The position numbers and the translations under genes are program-made. A stretch of DNA of 64,000 nucleotides from Romanomermis culicivorax (lineage: Eukaryota > Nematoda > Enoplea > Mermithida > Mermithidae): assembly GCA_963922205.1 (NCBI GenBank), contig CAWUHX010000203.1:471465-535464 (forward strand). The letters run 5' to 3'. A model generated the notes under the pieces. The model did no database searches, had not been told where the DNA came from, and saw only the letters and a list, made by a program, of their open reading frames with translations. Below are positions 57,401-64,000 of the stretch, one piece after another (position 1 is the stretch's first letter; each line of letters begins with the position of its first letter).

Positions 57401-60400
57401 GAGAGGGTCATGTATGACTTTCTCCCCAGGTGGCTCAAGTCGGAGAGAGCACCTGATGCTTTTTCCTCGGTAAGGTATTTGGTTATGATGCTATTCCTCG
57501 TGTTGGAATGCGCCCCGCTATCCCCGATGCATATTGGAAACATTTATGCCAGGGCGATGGTGGCGGCGAATAACCGACTGTTGAGGGTGTATAATAACCA
57601 CGATACCCCCTTGGAATATAAAACGGCCTTTCGATCTGTGATGCTTAGTAGCAATCACCAGGTCGGAGTGATGGGAGCCAAAAGAAGTGCCAGTTCAGAC
57701 TTGCAAAGCTCTGTTAAGTTCAGTAAAGCTCAAGACGGAAAAACTGGCGCTACTTTGAAGGTTCCCGGACCTCAAGGTCAGGGTCAAGGCCAAGGAAGCC
57801 AGGAAATAGCTCCGAGTACGCAAGGAAAGGTGCAAAAGACTGGTAACCGAGGCCGAGGCCAGTTTCAGTTCCACAACCCCAACCGGGGTGGTCGTGGAGC
57901 GGTGCGTGGCAGAGGTGCCGCGCCTCAGGTGCAAGGCAGAGGAGGCCAGCAGGGCCAGTGGGTATGGAGACCTTACGGAGGTCGTGGAGGAGCCCAGAGA
58001 GGGGCGCAAGGAGGCGGCGGGCCGCAACAGTAAATTAGCCGCATAAATTTTGGCCAAAAAATATTGTTTTCGCATTTATTTTTCACAAAAAACACAAAAT
58101 ACAAAAAAATACAAAACCACAAAAATACAAAAAAAAATATAAAATACAAAATACAAAAAAAAATTTTTTTTTTCTTATTTGTTGCGTGCTTTAAATTTTT
58201 ATTCGTTTTCATACCTCGCATCGCCAAACGGGCATGTACAAAAAATTTATTTTTTCACTTAATCTCATTTAAATCTCGCCTTATTTTTTCTTTTTTTTTT
58301 TGCTCAAATCGATACGCCCGGGAGATTTTGATTTTTTTTTTGTGATATGCGTACTAATGTATATATTTTGTAAATTATTTAGATACTTTAGAAAATGTTT
58401 TTTGGCGAGGGCAACGTTGGAAAAAAGGCGGAGGCTTCACGGCGAAACACACAACTGGAAAGAGATAGACAGACAAATGTTCTGTCCCTGGCGTCCAGCG
58501 TAAAGCACGAAACGAAAGGTCACGGGATGGACGGCAACCGAAGACCCTCGGCCCTGGTGCAGGTCAAATTGGATTTCGGCGGTACGCCAACAAAGTCAAG
58601 CCGACGCGGAGTCGTCGATCCGTCGGCGTCCAGACCAAGAGGTAGCGCACCCGGACGGCCTTGTGGACATTCCGGTATGCCTGGTAAAAGACTTGACGTA
58701 AGAGGGTGGTCATTCGGAAAGCTTTCCGCAAGGGGGCATGAATGACCAAAAAGGTTCAGAAAACTGCTTTGACTGTATTAGGGCTTGAAAAGGTTCCAAA
58801 ATTGTCATTGCGGCGTAATATGAATCTTTTTAACCTCCCGTTGGTCAGTTTCGAGGCTCGAGGGATGTCAGGGATGGACATAGTCTATCTCCAAGTTGTG
58901 AAGAAATAGCCAAAGTCGACGCGTTTTGCGTCGACGCCGATTTGCATAGACACCGTGCATAAATATGCCGGTCGTCTATGTTTTTGGTCATTCATTGATT
59001 ATTTGTTTTGTTTTTTATTGAAAGAAGAAAATCGGCGGCCCGATTGGGCATTAATTTATATTATTTTGTTATATTATTGTGGTGGAGCATTTCCGCCAGG
59101 AATACAACGACCCCCGGCCGACAGCCTTGGAATTACTCGCAGAGGAGGGAACGCAGGTTAGACCCCGGATCTCTGGAGAGCCACCCAGCGTGCAAGTCTA
59201 CATTTACAACTCAGTTCTCGGCCCGACTTCTGATTTTGCCCCTGGTTTGAAGTTACTTGAGCTCAGGGTGTTATCATTTCTTCTGCAGTTCTTCGGGACG
59301 AAAGCAGGAGATCTTTGTTGATTTAGAGACTGACCGAACTGTTGCAATCTGATTCTACCTAAGGTTTCGGCCTGATTAGGTGAATTAGCTAGTGACTGAT
59401 TAGGTCTATTTTTGGTATCAAATCTTTCTTTATATTTCTCAATCAACTCCAAGTCTCATTTCAACAGATAGTGTATTGATAAGCTACATGACTTCTTGAA
59501 TATAGTTAGAAATTTAGATAATGTGTGTTTGAAATTTGCAACGTTGGTATTTTGTGCCATGAGACCTGTATTTTAGTATCTTATCTGTTCCGGAAAGTCA
59601 TTTCTGAACAGTTTCCCCAGACATTACTTTGTCTTGAGACATATATTTATTATCGGCAAAGAGATGTCTCAAGGAGGCATAGAACTGTTCTGAGACAATT
59701 TTGAGCAAGGTAGCTCAGATGAATTTAATTCTTCAACGTGCCTTATTTTCCAAGTATAGGAAGCATAAAATGCTATTTCTCATCCTTAAAATTTTAAAAA
59801 TTTCCTTTCAGGAATCAATTGTGCATAAGTACGTTTTTGAATGGATTACAGTTTCTTTACAGTTTTGAATGGATTACGAACCCTTCTTCTTTTCTAATGA
59901 TATTCATGCTGCGGAAGCAACCGCGATATTTCACGGCTCCGGACGTTGGTTGAGGTCCTTGTACTCTACTTTTGGCCACATCAAATGGTATATTTATGAT
60001 TGAGGCCACTGTCCCGGCTAGTAGACCGAAACTGAATCTTTGAACTAGATTGGCTGTTCTGTCCTTATGAAAAAAATATATAAGTTTGTAGATAGCCTGT
60101 TTCATAACTGCTCTTGGTTCAAAAGTCTCTTACTTACTGGAGTTTCATGAAAAACTGTTACTACAAGGTTTTAATTTTATTGAAAAAGGATATGGTTCAA
60201 TTTTCGAGCAGAACAGAATTTGACACCACAAAAAAGTGTTTATTGTAAGTTAGCTCAGTGTGTGAGTTTAAGGAAATGCTTCACTGTTCCCTCACGACAT
60301 ACGAAATTGACTCATAAGGCCTCACTGACCTGCTTAGGTGGATACTTTTCTCGCAACGAATGGTACAGGAAAAAATAGACCATGTTCCAGACTCCATGGC

Positions 60401-61668
60401 GACCCAAAGTCGACGTGAGACCTTTGTTGAGACCCTGCTGCCCGAATCCTTCCCTGTGGATTATTTCCCGAGCAGTGGCATATGCGCTTTTTTGCTAGAA
60501 AAAATTGTGAATATAAATTTGGGTAATTTGAAACTATAGCATCTTATACATATTATTGCACTGTAACGCGAAGCAAAATATGTATGCTGTAGAGGTATCA
60601 TCAGAATGCAAGCCCCAGTGTGAATTTTACCACGGTCCAGTTTGCAATGTCATAGTTTTTCTCACTTTCATGATGACCAGTGATTTTTCCGCTTGTAACT
60701 TGACCTTGACAACTTCAAAAGGATTGATGACTAAAGCTTCGGTCAATCCACATAGCAGTCCAGCTATCGCATATGTCTGCAAGATTCATAAATAAAATGA
60801 CGATCTTATAATTAACAGTCTAAATCCCGTACCACTGGCATGGGAAACTTTTCCGATGTGAAAATGGTTCGGTATTGTTCGAAAGTGAAAAACTGAAAAC
60901 AAAAATTCCGCAATTGTGATCATGCGTTTGCCATGGGTTTAACGAAGTCCTGACTTAGAATACATGGTTTGTGGAAATGCAGTAGAATTTATATTTCGGT
61001 TCAGAAATTCATCAAGATTTGCATTTTCATAATTATAATTGTAGCCACCAGAAGTTCTGATAGTCTTACTACTTATTGTCTGGCTTTTCTTACCTTCACA
61101 GCGTTTTTTGGTGTCTCGGCGACAATAGGTGGTAAGATTCCTTTGTAGAGGGACAGCAGCCTTAATGTGAAAATTCGAGTTTCTAACATGTTTTGCATGA
61201 GTGGAGTGAATCTGAACTCACACTGTTTACTCTGCTGTAGACAATAGAACGTTTCTTTGCAGAAACCCTGTCGTACTCTTATTTATAATTCCAGCTTCCC
61301 ATTTCTATCAAAACTTTCTCCCGGAAACGCCTAACTAGGCTTCAAATTTCTTTTTGAGGTTGTAATTCCCTGTGACAAATCATCATTTTCTCCAACTTTC
61401 ATCCACTCATTTTTGGAAGCTGACTTTTTCACTTCATCAAAATTATTCTGATCTTGTCGTGATTTTCAAAGTATTGCACAGAATTACTGGAAATTTTAAA
61501 AATTCAGGGCACATCTCTATGAAAAGCACGTATACCCTTCAGCCTTGTGAATTTTCAATATACAATCCATCAAACCATTGTAGTGGTGCGGATCGCTTGG
61601 GACGCATTGGATTTGAAATCTGGTCTTTATCAAATCGAGCGGATGCATTATGCAAATTTCGACGAAGC
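42473..61668 (-). CDS. SLC25A21: Mitochondrial 2-oxodicarboxylate carrier (SLC25A21-like), 5' end not found
   Basis: Inner-membrane carrier exchanging 2-oxoadipate and related dicarboxylates in lysine/tryptophan catabolism. Exons on the minus strand: 61,536-61,668; 61,094-61,160; 60,833-60,892; 60,666-60,776; 60,330-60,494; 59,882-60,063; 42,473-42,584. All have GT-AG borders and consistent phases, giving about 275 residues; the N-terminal exon (about 25 residues) was not recognised. The three carrier signatures are present: [29 protein letters not shown] and [15 protein letters not shown]. Family-specific stretches: [40 protein letters not shown] and [17 protein letters not shown]. The last intron is 17.3 kb and contains the LTR retrotransposon in opposite orientation. 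No frame damage. Confidence 0.9.
42585..45513. other. Intron of the carrier gene left of the retrotransposon
   Basis: Holds a GC-rich MITE-like block at about 43,078-43,942 (GGCATACTT ends facing each other and TTGCGGCCCGCA-type subterminal units, akin to the element at 37,887), the minisatellite at 44,561-44,880, and an open, acceptor-preceded stretch at 42,704-42,840 on the plus strand with no recognised product. No other gene seen. Confidence 0.5.
44561..44880. repeat. Minisatellite of GAATTCGCTCA / GAATCGCTCA units
   Basis: About 20 imperfect tandem units of roughly 16 bp, consensus like GGGAATCGCTCAYTTG with EcoRI-like GAATTC variants. Non-coding; the 78-codon open frame across it is a repeat artefact. 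Confidence 0.85.
45514..46114 (+). repeat. 5' LTR of the retrotransposon
   Basis: 601 bp, TG...CA termini. Differs from the 3' LTR at about 45,791 (CGCAGCGGAG against CGCAGAGGAG) and near 45,869 (CTCTGCCCG against CTCGGCCCG). Short open frames inside both LTRs are not considered genes. Confidence 0.95.
46115..46212 (+). other. Retrotransposon leader with putative primer-binding site
   Basis: TGGTGGCTTCTGACTCTC starts two bases after the LTR at 46,117. It begins with the TGG expected for pairing to a tRNA 3' CCA end; which tRNA was not determined. A donor-like CTAG/GTGGCC at 46,231 just inside gag could splice a subgenomic mRNA. Confidence 0.5.
46213..51372 (+). CDS. gag-pol: Gag-protease-RT-RNase H polyprotein
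   Basis: 1,719 residues from the ATG at 46,213; the open frame extends back into the LTR, where an earlier ATG at 46,060 lies. Gag capsid-like helical domain about residues 310-490. Zinc knuckle variant C-X2-H-X4-H-X4-C at about 629 ([15 protein letters not shown]), then a Gly/Arg-rich tract (about 655-705). Aspartic protease [11 protein letters not shown] near 865. RT with [13 protein letters not shown] and VYIDDIIVF near 1,339. RNase [15 protein letters not shown] near 1,490, then a charged linker. Gag and Pol share one frame without a shift. The frame stops at UAG (51,370-51,372) before integrase, which continues in the same frame. Confidence 0.93.
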   Translation: MNKDNLGGLKSSGLPRTPPGKKARDAEKLIVLTSAETSAEEDNCSDHRPLSVENEGNRPRTSTAVEREDDDAILSANKDQIFKIPSSTNLPKRGEYLHPPIMGPARPLPKMNIPVLDQQQRRPINKPAQLFDTYHRLYWDNEREEHRENPRKSSLEDKLDQIMNRLDVYDSIFANIANTGSQKATKANEPRQSNAGCLEQGGALKFEQGQEELAWQNDGITLQQDCRRKDQKSSLGPKEQYMSHLPTTSKVEQRVSSCGFDEGLKNPSLINPTISQQSSCIRGETPSVRQQVMPTMVPIDPALWVNPAQVGPTVYDIERAIKPKLLQSDMPSKQVLAFLVELEGEFRKNTINEVKLEALTRLSRDLPKELAEESTTYREARDKILNYCAPDCNLDMLKRDLLDIKQEPDEAATKFLKRVRAHVNLVYQSETKEFKNKIIIETFFYRSSLTYQLELQKDIAKFKNWYDLSQAVYEIELKYRNAIRTFGPREQPMMINTAQTEIAEEQQADVNVIQRPYESAQKRNRDFRRPNTERQTPMQSSQNQLVDIADDEVLEVPPQQAIMPRQQPVEEPKKDSLMVALSKEFIKMAQCYEEIRNSTKAQEEAITALTQKVDKAKAKSQQEVQQRKWCTYHENNTHNTIDCRTLNFYKGLQNRGRGGNSGRGFGRGSPRGSFGNFRGRGNFRGNFRGNYGGSRGGFGNEGERGAYQVSFPDDEAENLQEYAEFQEYVKLKKLREQMRLLQATTQLMLPGPNLLDQQPVIANQSSNTLLVPQKVVSPSQASGQTDQPPSSGINSVQQEPMMEMKLCGLHNCAMEKEENVPEIECSAEYGRKATAEELDMLAKYPRTQPFHIKVTVCATTAKALIDTGAQCSVMSGDFLKKSLGLEYTAYPKILKVTVANGKVVSAHGYVQFQMQCDYGRFPVKAIIIPGSAEDLILGTDFLAHPEVNTVIDFGKGSMTMMGVKKSIDLLTSDKKAIPIVGMHNAMIAESVQENSIEEDQYSTIEQLEDLVPVVACNRIYIPHGTDQLVKAKLWNKSSANRINGIIVEGDDSETRFRVDDTIVDGSKDDFVLMISNNTGSGCLIEPNQVLGYCNSVFRGESSVSILQAGNSGESSLEGIFDAKESKFDGVVFLEALYKMTSKATVSEEQKEMAIRQLVKYRDVFSLPHDPLTTTPHLTCKINTGDASPVAKHYYRAAIERRPYIRQHVQEMLDKGVIEPSRSPWAAPLFLVGKKDGSLRPVVDFRGLNEVTKDDRYPIPRMDDYLDCLGRAKFYTTLDLKSGYWQVPMEEGSKEKTAFLCQEGLFQFKVMPFGLKNAPAEFQRMMERILHPHVWKICLVYIDDIIVFSNTFEEHIENLKLVLDALRRAQLTLKPEKCEFLPKKVHFLGHILDSNGISPDPKKVQAIKEFEFPDSVKRMQRFLGMLQWCKKFIPHLAKHAEPLYKLTAKKRNKWLVTEDHYKAFNALKEALVSVPFLRYPVMDGSAQFILQTDASGTALGAVLYQESGDDKWVIAYNSRVLKEDEKKWCATERECLAIIYGLKIYRHYLLGQKVLIKTDHRPLLSMKVNTTTNDKLKRWYAIINQYNHKLEYVPGRQNAMADFLSRKDEPEDVVKSPPKWESMFKSDVVSSDVKGIIKEQQEQQQISLEAKRNNIPEKNKSHKDKKEEEGARNSPEDEREHPKGVEAVVTRSKARVSEKVQKENQETDRSAIPKEQDNVQ
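51373..52764 (+). CDS. int: Retrotransposon integrase, in frame after a UAG stop
   Basis: The same frame as gag-pol is open again immediately after the UAG; the first ATG is at 51,460. HHCC zinc domain: [16 protein letters not shown] then YCVVCQM. DDE core: [24 protein letters not shown] and [13 protein letters not shown]-terminal domain [16 protein letters not shown]. The linker on both sides of the stop reads as continuous polar sequence. Integrase could therefore be made by stop readthrough; otherwise the stop is a recent inactivating mutation. Confidence 0.92.
   Translation, partial: LHPRKEEEFDKPGTSGGEEISIGLIPDDLMSKLQKADESLKPIWDRLGANSTTKYHTGFYEENGVLYRETEAESEDQLVVPANLRDSVLHQHHGAVIMTHQGFKRTLSVMKLHYWWPGMEKDVREWIKYCVVCQMATAGKPSIPPLIPIVPQGPFDIVSVDIVGISPLGERMPYVIVFQDYFTKWVEAEMIPDQSANSVVNAFLEAIIFRHGTPTKLLSDNGSCFTSDLMKSVCHLLECKKIFTTAYHPQGNGMVERFNQTLIKQLRKVAIGEPDSWPRYLKSVVFAYNATPHAVTKASPFALLRGHEAKFGMNLSKALKIVMPMNYEAYKFILTDHLTRLYSIIAENIQKAAEASKRYFDKKIKTSVFEENDWVLLKVDKQKKLGLTWEGPFIITDVSRLEDNVITIARYDNLLLRQKVSASRLKIFRYETTRWQNYVKNRSNRLTVPSQLAESSATPGVVS
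52765..53959 (+). other. Untranslated spacer between integrase and ORF3
   Basis: 1.2 kb with no open frame of coding character on the plus strand. A strong acceptor-like TTTTTTAG ends at 53,939, 20 bases before the ORF3 ATG, as expected if ORF3 is translated from a spliced mRNA in the way retroviral env is. Confidence 0.5.
53960..58033 (+). CDS. Retrotransposon ORF3: DEDDy 3'-5' exonuclease domain protein
   Basis: 1,357 residues, intact. Exonuclease domain about residues 45-250: motif I IIGFDVE (Asp53, Glu55), motif [16 protein letters not shown] (Asp125), motif [18 protein letters not shown] (Tyr230, Asp234), with a preceding RNWQN. This matches the WRN, MUT-7, EXD2 and Egalitarian class, which removes nucleotides from 3' ends of DNA or RNA with two metal ions. 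All five catalytic residues are kept. Then: an uncharacterised region with acidic patches (about 350-700), a coiled coil (about 785-832), a Lys/Glu-rich segment (about 926-955), a Ser/Thr-rich linker (about 960-1013), a globular domain (about 1,064-1,227) and an Arg/Gly-rich tail (about 1,294-1,357). No signal peptide or membrane span, so not an envelope. Origin probably by capture of a cellular gene; function not known. Confidence 0.85.
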   Translation: MRIAELERWFFATFEFWPTNPIEPIIVPMGSVERVIKHLESSTFRGMSIIGFDVEKVNREDAGKLFRWGCENEKGNQFARLVSFAHLNGKTFVIDLTLLQEQEWNILLHFLRSATLLVGYAVLEDIVSIINVRGCGKSTDGRDLSDAIRCSIKDGNLGRYYDLSVTAKQIMGSEITKSRKAGICPETLKLKGLFAEMYLADIGPHQTDFSLLRNWQNVAKERVPEEMLQYAGMDAYFSLAIFMGAFHYGYVIELCGGVANFPHDIVDPSQIEILSYKFYQFYSYIVTDYKLRNFVGTPDIVVRQPEATYHMMRQEMYARWATQVQEIGPKFRCHRDICNPRKGKENLPWRGIYPSAYRQGKKLKPNSYDEASDPDDDEMVRPEQRLSAKDKLRLELVEDMAQGKQYQELTQPASLVWFIDTARKVVKLPQDRQKQALLDALKNHLVHVPIDIDPGVGYFDKDHWKPQLAEYAKAFEEKRFSELQAACALVPLAFHVIWPHSRKELDFVMAEMFSYRFITSFSPELQGKIKEMAWRSDERLSQYLMLAKTLPNIEYEVPRKGAGMYVWMNRFGFMPIRLRLWKNADVCAPIPGSPDTITTDSKSYSSNPYYYVRFYHIELAQRTPSLRYGATWQTKIDKVGDVYASKAENREYSIAFPTKIFDLRPLASDLPGILHTFSYKTGEGVVTKLAGKISPIKTDSLKDEDKQQADVGVVEFPILSGQEVQTSESEIFSDAVGLPAEDESPDQGLQDEDVTELSEDEQQQEQSVPATELMQAQTAQTQSDLDNQRRLAIILKMEEEAKQRIRLQREQMEEEFAKNAAIYNEKLRQMSIQFGLQKDDTAAPELETKVVVLEPPSPMKVDDDMPSDKLVIDEAKAETPDSEMTESREVIAFSADGGVPGLYSAKVVQSMREKGWNDEKILFMAERKKKMRVKEKEKRKKGIKGAKVEAKEEESKTASSSVISTSTPTITSTTTPTSQITSTSTGTPSLATSSVVTATLDSTSTTSQASGAIGLAMGKPMPKGQAKPSKDQKPGVAASQVQVAGPSKIKQAQAAQVTETPEVTAEKFKDSLLDFWDVYQPKAREAGPISFFTSAVAKYFAFEQFESERVFFMVNDAVREIYRDYEQQFRVQGAFLYDRTNLPEELWERVMYDFLPRWLKSERAPDAFSSVRYLVMMLFLVLECAPLSPMHIGNIYARAMVAANNRLLRVYNNHDTPLEYKTAFRSVMLSSNHQVGVMGAKRSASSDLQSSVKFSKAQDGKTGATLKVPGPQGQGQGQGSQEIAPSTQGKVQKTGNRGRGQFQFHNPNRGGRGAVRGRGAAPQVQGRGGQQGQWVWRPYGGRGGAQRGAQGGGGPQQ
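58034..58865 (+). other. Retrotransposon 3' untranslated region
   Basis: Starts with an A-rich tract (58,078-58,160, ACAAAATACAAAAAAATAC-like), then T-rich and GC-rich parts. A short purine stretch GAGGCTCGAGGGA abuts the 3' LTR and is a weak polypurine-tract candidate. Open frames here are composition artefacts. Confidence 0.5.
58866..59466 (+). repeat. 3' LTR of the retrotransposon
   Basis: 601 bp, same termini as the 5' LTR, followed by GATA target duplication at 59,467-59,470. It ends 415 bp before the carrier exon at 59,882. Confidence 0.95.
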
Positions 61669-63766
61669 CTGAAAATTTCGAGGAAAGCAGAATAAACAAG
61701 GCAATTTGACCAAATTTCATTTTGGCACACTAACCTGCACATCCACCAGACGCGATCTGCTTCGCCCCATCGATAGCCCGATCCATAACCCAAAAAGTTC
61801 CGAAAGATTGGCTTTATTCAGAGAAAAATAAATAATTCGCCCATCACTGATGCTATTACGTAATGGGATATATTTTTGTCTGCATGAACAGCTGTTCTAC
61901 TAAATGAAAATTTTTGATGTATTATCTCTCCTCCTAGCTTCCGAAAACGGAAATATGCTCTAAAAAACATGATATAGAAAATTTCCAGTGTGAACAGTGA
62001 AGACTTTGTTCACGATTTTGGAATCTGATCAGTAAGCCTGATTTTTGCGCATTTATACTCATTACAGCATACTTCTGAACATTCGAGCATATTTTTAATT
62101 TTTTCCTGCATATTCTTCCTACAATTTCCAAGATCTTTTTGCATAATTGTTTTCTGCATGGCACATTTTTGCACATTTCCTTACGTAAAAATAGCTACGA
62201 ATTTTGGAGTATTTCTAAATTCTACAGCTATGTGTAGCACAATTTACACACTTTTGCATTTTTCCTGGAAATTTCGTACTTCGTGTTTTTTTCTGCCACA
62301 TTTGCACATTTGACTACATTTCCCGAAATTTCTCCTTTATTGCATACTTCTGATCATTTCCTGCATATTTTTACATTTTGACGCATTCTTGCTGTGTTTC
62401 ATTGCAACTGTTTCTTGAACAGTTACACATTTTTCCACATTTTTGCTTATTCACTTAAACAGTAGACGCAGCGACATTCAAAAAAGTATGTTCAATTTGA
62501 CACACAAAATTACACAGAATGAAAAACTATATACTGTAGGAAAAACGCTGAATTTACTCTTATCTACTTTGACTTTGACTAATACTTTGTTAGAAATGTT
62601 CCCAGATCTGAATGCTACTCGCGAAATTCTCGTCATTTAACCAGGCTACTGGAGGAAACTTTCAAATGTTCTAATTGGCGCTCATGAACGAGAACAATTT
62701 TTTTTTAAATTGATTACAATAATCAGCGTACTATACTCCATACATTTTGAAATGATCGATGCAGCGGGCGGAGTTTCGGCAAACGCCGCCTTACTAGAGA
62801 TCAGAAAATCAATTTTGATAATCTTGAAATGATTGAAAAGAGTGATCATCAAGGACATTATTTCATGAAGGGAACATTTATAAATTAATGCCATCGAGGC
62901 TTCCATAATTTTGAAAAAAAGTTTGGCTGCGACTTCGTTGCATCGATCACTTCAAAATGAATGGAGCACAGTTTTTTCGTGTTAAACTTATCCCCATGGT
63001 GTCGCTGAATTTATCTTGTAAAAATAAATGGCCTGTCTTTTCCGACTGGTTGCCATCCCGAAGGAAAGTTTATATACATTGTTATCAAGATTTCGTTCCA
63101 TCATATTCCGTTTCATGAGCACAGTAAGATCTCAGAAATTTAAGGCAAACCCCATTTTATACCCACTCTTCTCTCGATCGGCACAGTTGAATAAGAGAAG
63201 CAATTGCATTGTAGATTGGCTTTATTGAACGACATCTTAGCCTCTTATTACAGCATTTGCTTGAAAAGTACTGTATCTTGGCCCAAAAAAATTTCGGATC
63301 ATCTTGAACAGATCGATCCTAGTAAAGTCAAATACTTTACAGTTAAAGTCAATCTCTTTGCGCCCCTATGAACTACTCATCGAATCAACTTAGCATGGCT
63401 TCTACAAGAGTGATTTGATAAGTCTAATTAGAAACTTATCATTTTTATACTCAGATCTGCTTCTATTTTATGAAAAGAATGGCCACCCACGTTTTCACAC
63501 TCCCCCCCAATGAACCACCTACCTTTTCGAGCAGACTAGTCACTAGATCATCTGCTATATGATCATATATCATTCATTCCAGTTCATGACGTTGGAAACG
63601 ATGTTAAAAAACTGACCGAAACTTTTTTCTTGCCAAATGGAGTAGTAGAGTATGTTGACATTGAATTTTCGAATAGAGAATCCTGCGCGTTGTATGTCCT
63701 TATGATTTTTTGCGCGTCTTTGAAACATAGTTTTAAAAATTTTGCTTTATTATTATTATTACGTAC
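61669..63766. other. Repeat-bearing intergenic sequence
   Basis: Contains a stretch of short GCATATTTTT/TTTGCACATTT-like units (61,950-62,440), a family B repeat segment at 62,470-62,700 and a family A MITE at 62,731-62,970. An open, acceptor-preceded stretch at 63,575-63,740 on the plus strand (VHDVGNDVKKLTETFFLP) looks protein-like but has no start and no recognised family. Confidence 0.4.
62731..62970. mobile_element. MITE-like repeat, family A, copy 3
   Basis: Reverse complement of the copy at 7,361-7,595. Left end CATTTTGAAATGATCGATGC with GGAGTTTCGGCAAACGC; right end GGCTGCGACTTCGTTGCATC and TCAAAATGAATGGAGC. Confidence 0.65.
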
Positions 63767-64000
63767 ATGTTGAAGAAGTGGATAATTTGTGGATCAATCT
63801 TTTTACTATGGAACTTTTGCCAGGGTGAGAGAAAGACAACCATTTATGTGTTCACTGAATTCTGATGTATGAACTTCAGACTTGGTGATTCCTTTTTTTA
63901 GCAATTACAGTGCCTGTCAATATTTGGAATTTTTTTCAGAAAATTGGAAAATATCCTATGGACAAGCAAGAAAAAATCTACTTTAATCGACCAATTCTAG
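63767..64000 (+). CDS. 5' end of a probable secreted protein gene, partial
   Basis: Exon 1, 63,767-63,824, starts with ATG and encodes a signal-peptide-like N-terminus (MLKKWIICGSIFLLWNFCQ). Donor GTGAGA; 77-bp intron; acceptor TTTTTTTAG. Exon 2, from 63,902, stays open to the window edge (ITVPVNIWNFFQKIGKYPMD) with matching phase. The product is unknown because only about 52 residues are visible. Confidence 0.5.

Larger units (their letters stand above)
45514..59466 (+). mobile_element. Young Ty3/gypsy-type LTR retrotransposon with a third ORF
   Basis: 13.95 kb. Two 601-bp LTRs starting TGTCAGGG and ending TTTCAACA, flanked by the 4-bp target duplication GATA on both sides. Order gag, protease, RT, RNase H, integrase is the Ty3/gypsy order. 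A 1.36-kilocodon third ORF sits between integrase and the 3' LTR. The LTRs differ at only two positions that I can see, so the insertion is very recent. It lies antisense in the last intron of the carrier gene, with the 3' LTR only 415 bp from an exon. Confidence 0.95.

Noticed and set aside
53960-58033. ORF3 as a retroviral envelope protein
   Set aside because: It is in the env position, but no signal peptide, membrane span, fusion peptide or Cys-rich ectodomain is seen; the N-terminus instead has exonuclease motifs.
58064-58345. 93-codon open frame after ORF3
   Set aside because: Composed of Lys/Asn/Phe from an A- and T-rich untranslated tract.

Overview
The window is a piece of an animal nuclear genome, probably from a small-genome invertebrate. 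Evidence: split host genes with short GT-AG introns, a dynein-2 light intermediate chain and a mitochondrial 2-oxodicarboxylate carrier, a metazoan-type Polinton, and many short inverted-repeat elements. The species and phylum cannot be read from the sequence alone. Functional names rest on motifs and remembered family features; no database search was run.

Layout. (1) 187-6,753, minus strand: a multi-exon spectrin-repeat-like coiled-coil gene whose reading frame slips by +1 at several points. (2) 8,225-12,498, plus strand: a DYNC2LI1 / XBX-1-like dynein-2 light intermediate chain gene. (3) 10.9-15.8 kb: repeats, including a 1.76 kb terminal-inverted-repeat DNA element. (4) 15,815-35,570: a complete Polinton/Maverick of 19.76 kb with 778-bp terminal inverted repeats. 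It carries protein-primed DNA polymerase B in 11 exons, integrase with chromodomain, adenain-like protease, packaging ATPase, major and minor capsid proteins, a pX-like core protein and several Polinton-specific proteins, all apparently intact. (5) 35,674-42,201, plus strand: two exons of a small multi-membrane-span host gene, with the Polinton 104 bp upstream of the first and a large repeat-filled intron between them. (6) 42,473-61,668, minus strand: a SLC25A21-like carrier gene. Its last intron (17.3 kb) holds a very young Ty3/gypsy-type LTR retrotransposon (45,514-59,466; LTRs differ at about 2 of 601 positions; 4-bp GATA target duplication). (7) 63,767 to the right edge: first exons of a secreted-protein-like gene.

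The most unusual object is the LTR retrotransposon. Besides Gag-Pol (with one in-frame UAG between RNase H and integrase) it has an intact third ORF of 1,357 codons in the env position. That ORF has no envelope features. Its N-terminus carries the full set of DEDDy 3'-5' exonuclease motifs (WRN/MUT-7/EXD type), followed by a coiled coil, a Ser/Thr-rich linker, a globular domain and an Arg/Gly-rich tail. A retroelement carrying a captured cellular-type exonuclease is the best candidate here for an undescribed system.

In the Polinton, twelve genes from 28,620 down to 19,044 are read on the minus strand, packed and partly overlapping. PolB is read on the plus strand from a shared 0.8 kb divergent promoter region. 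A further spliced small gene lies near the left end on the plus strand. Together they can supply replication (PolB), integration (INT) and virion assembly (ATPase, protease, capsid, core), as expected of a virus-like transposon.
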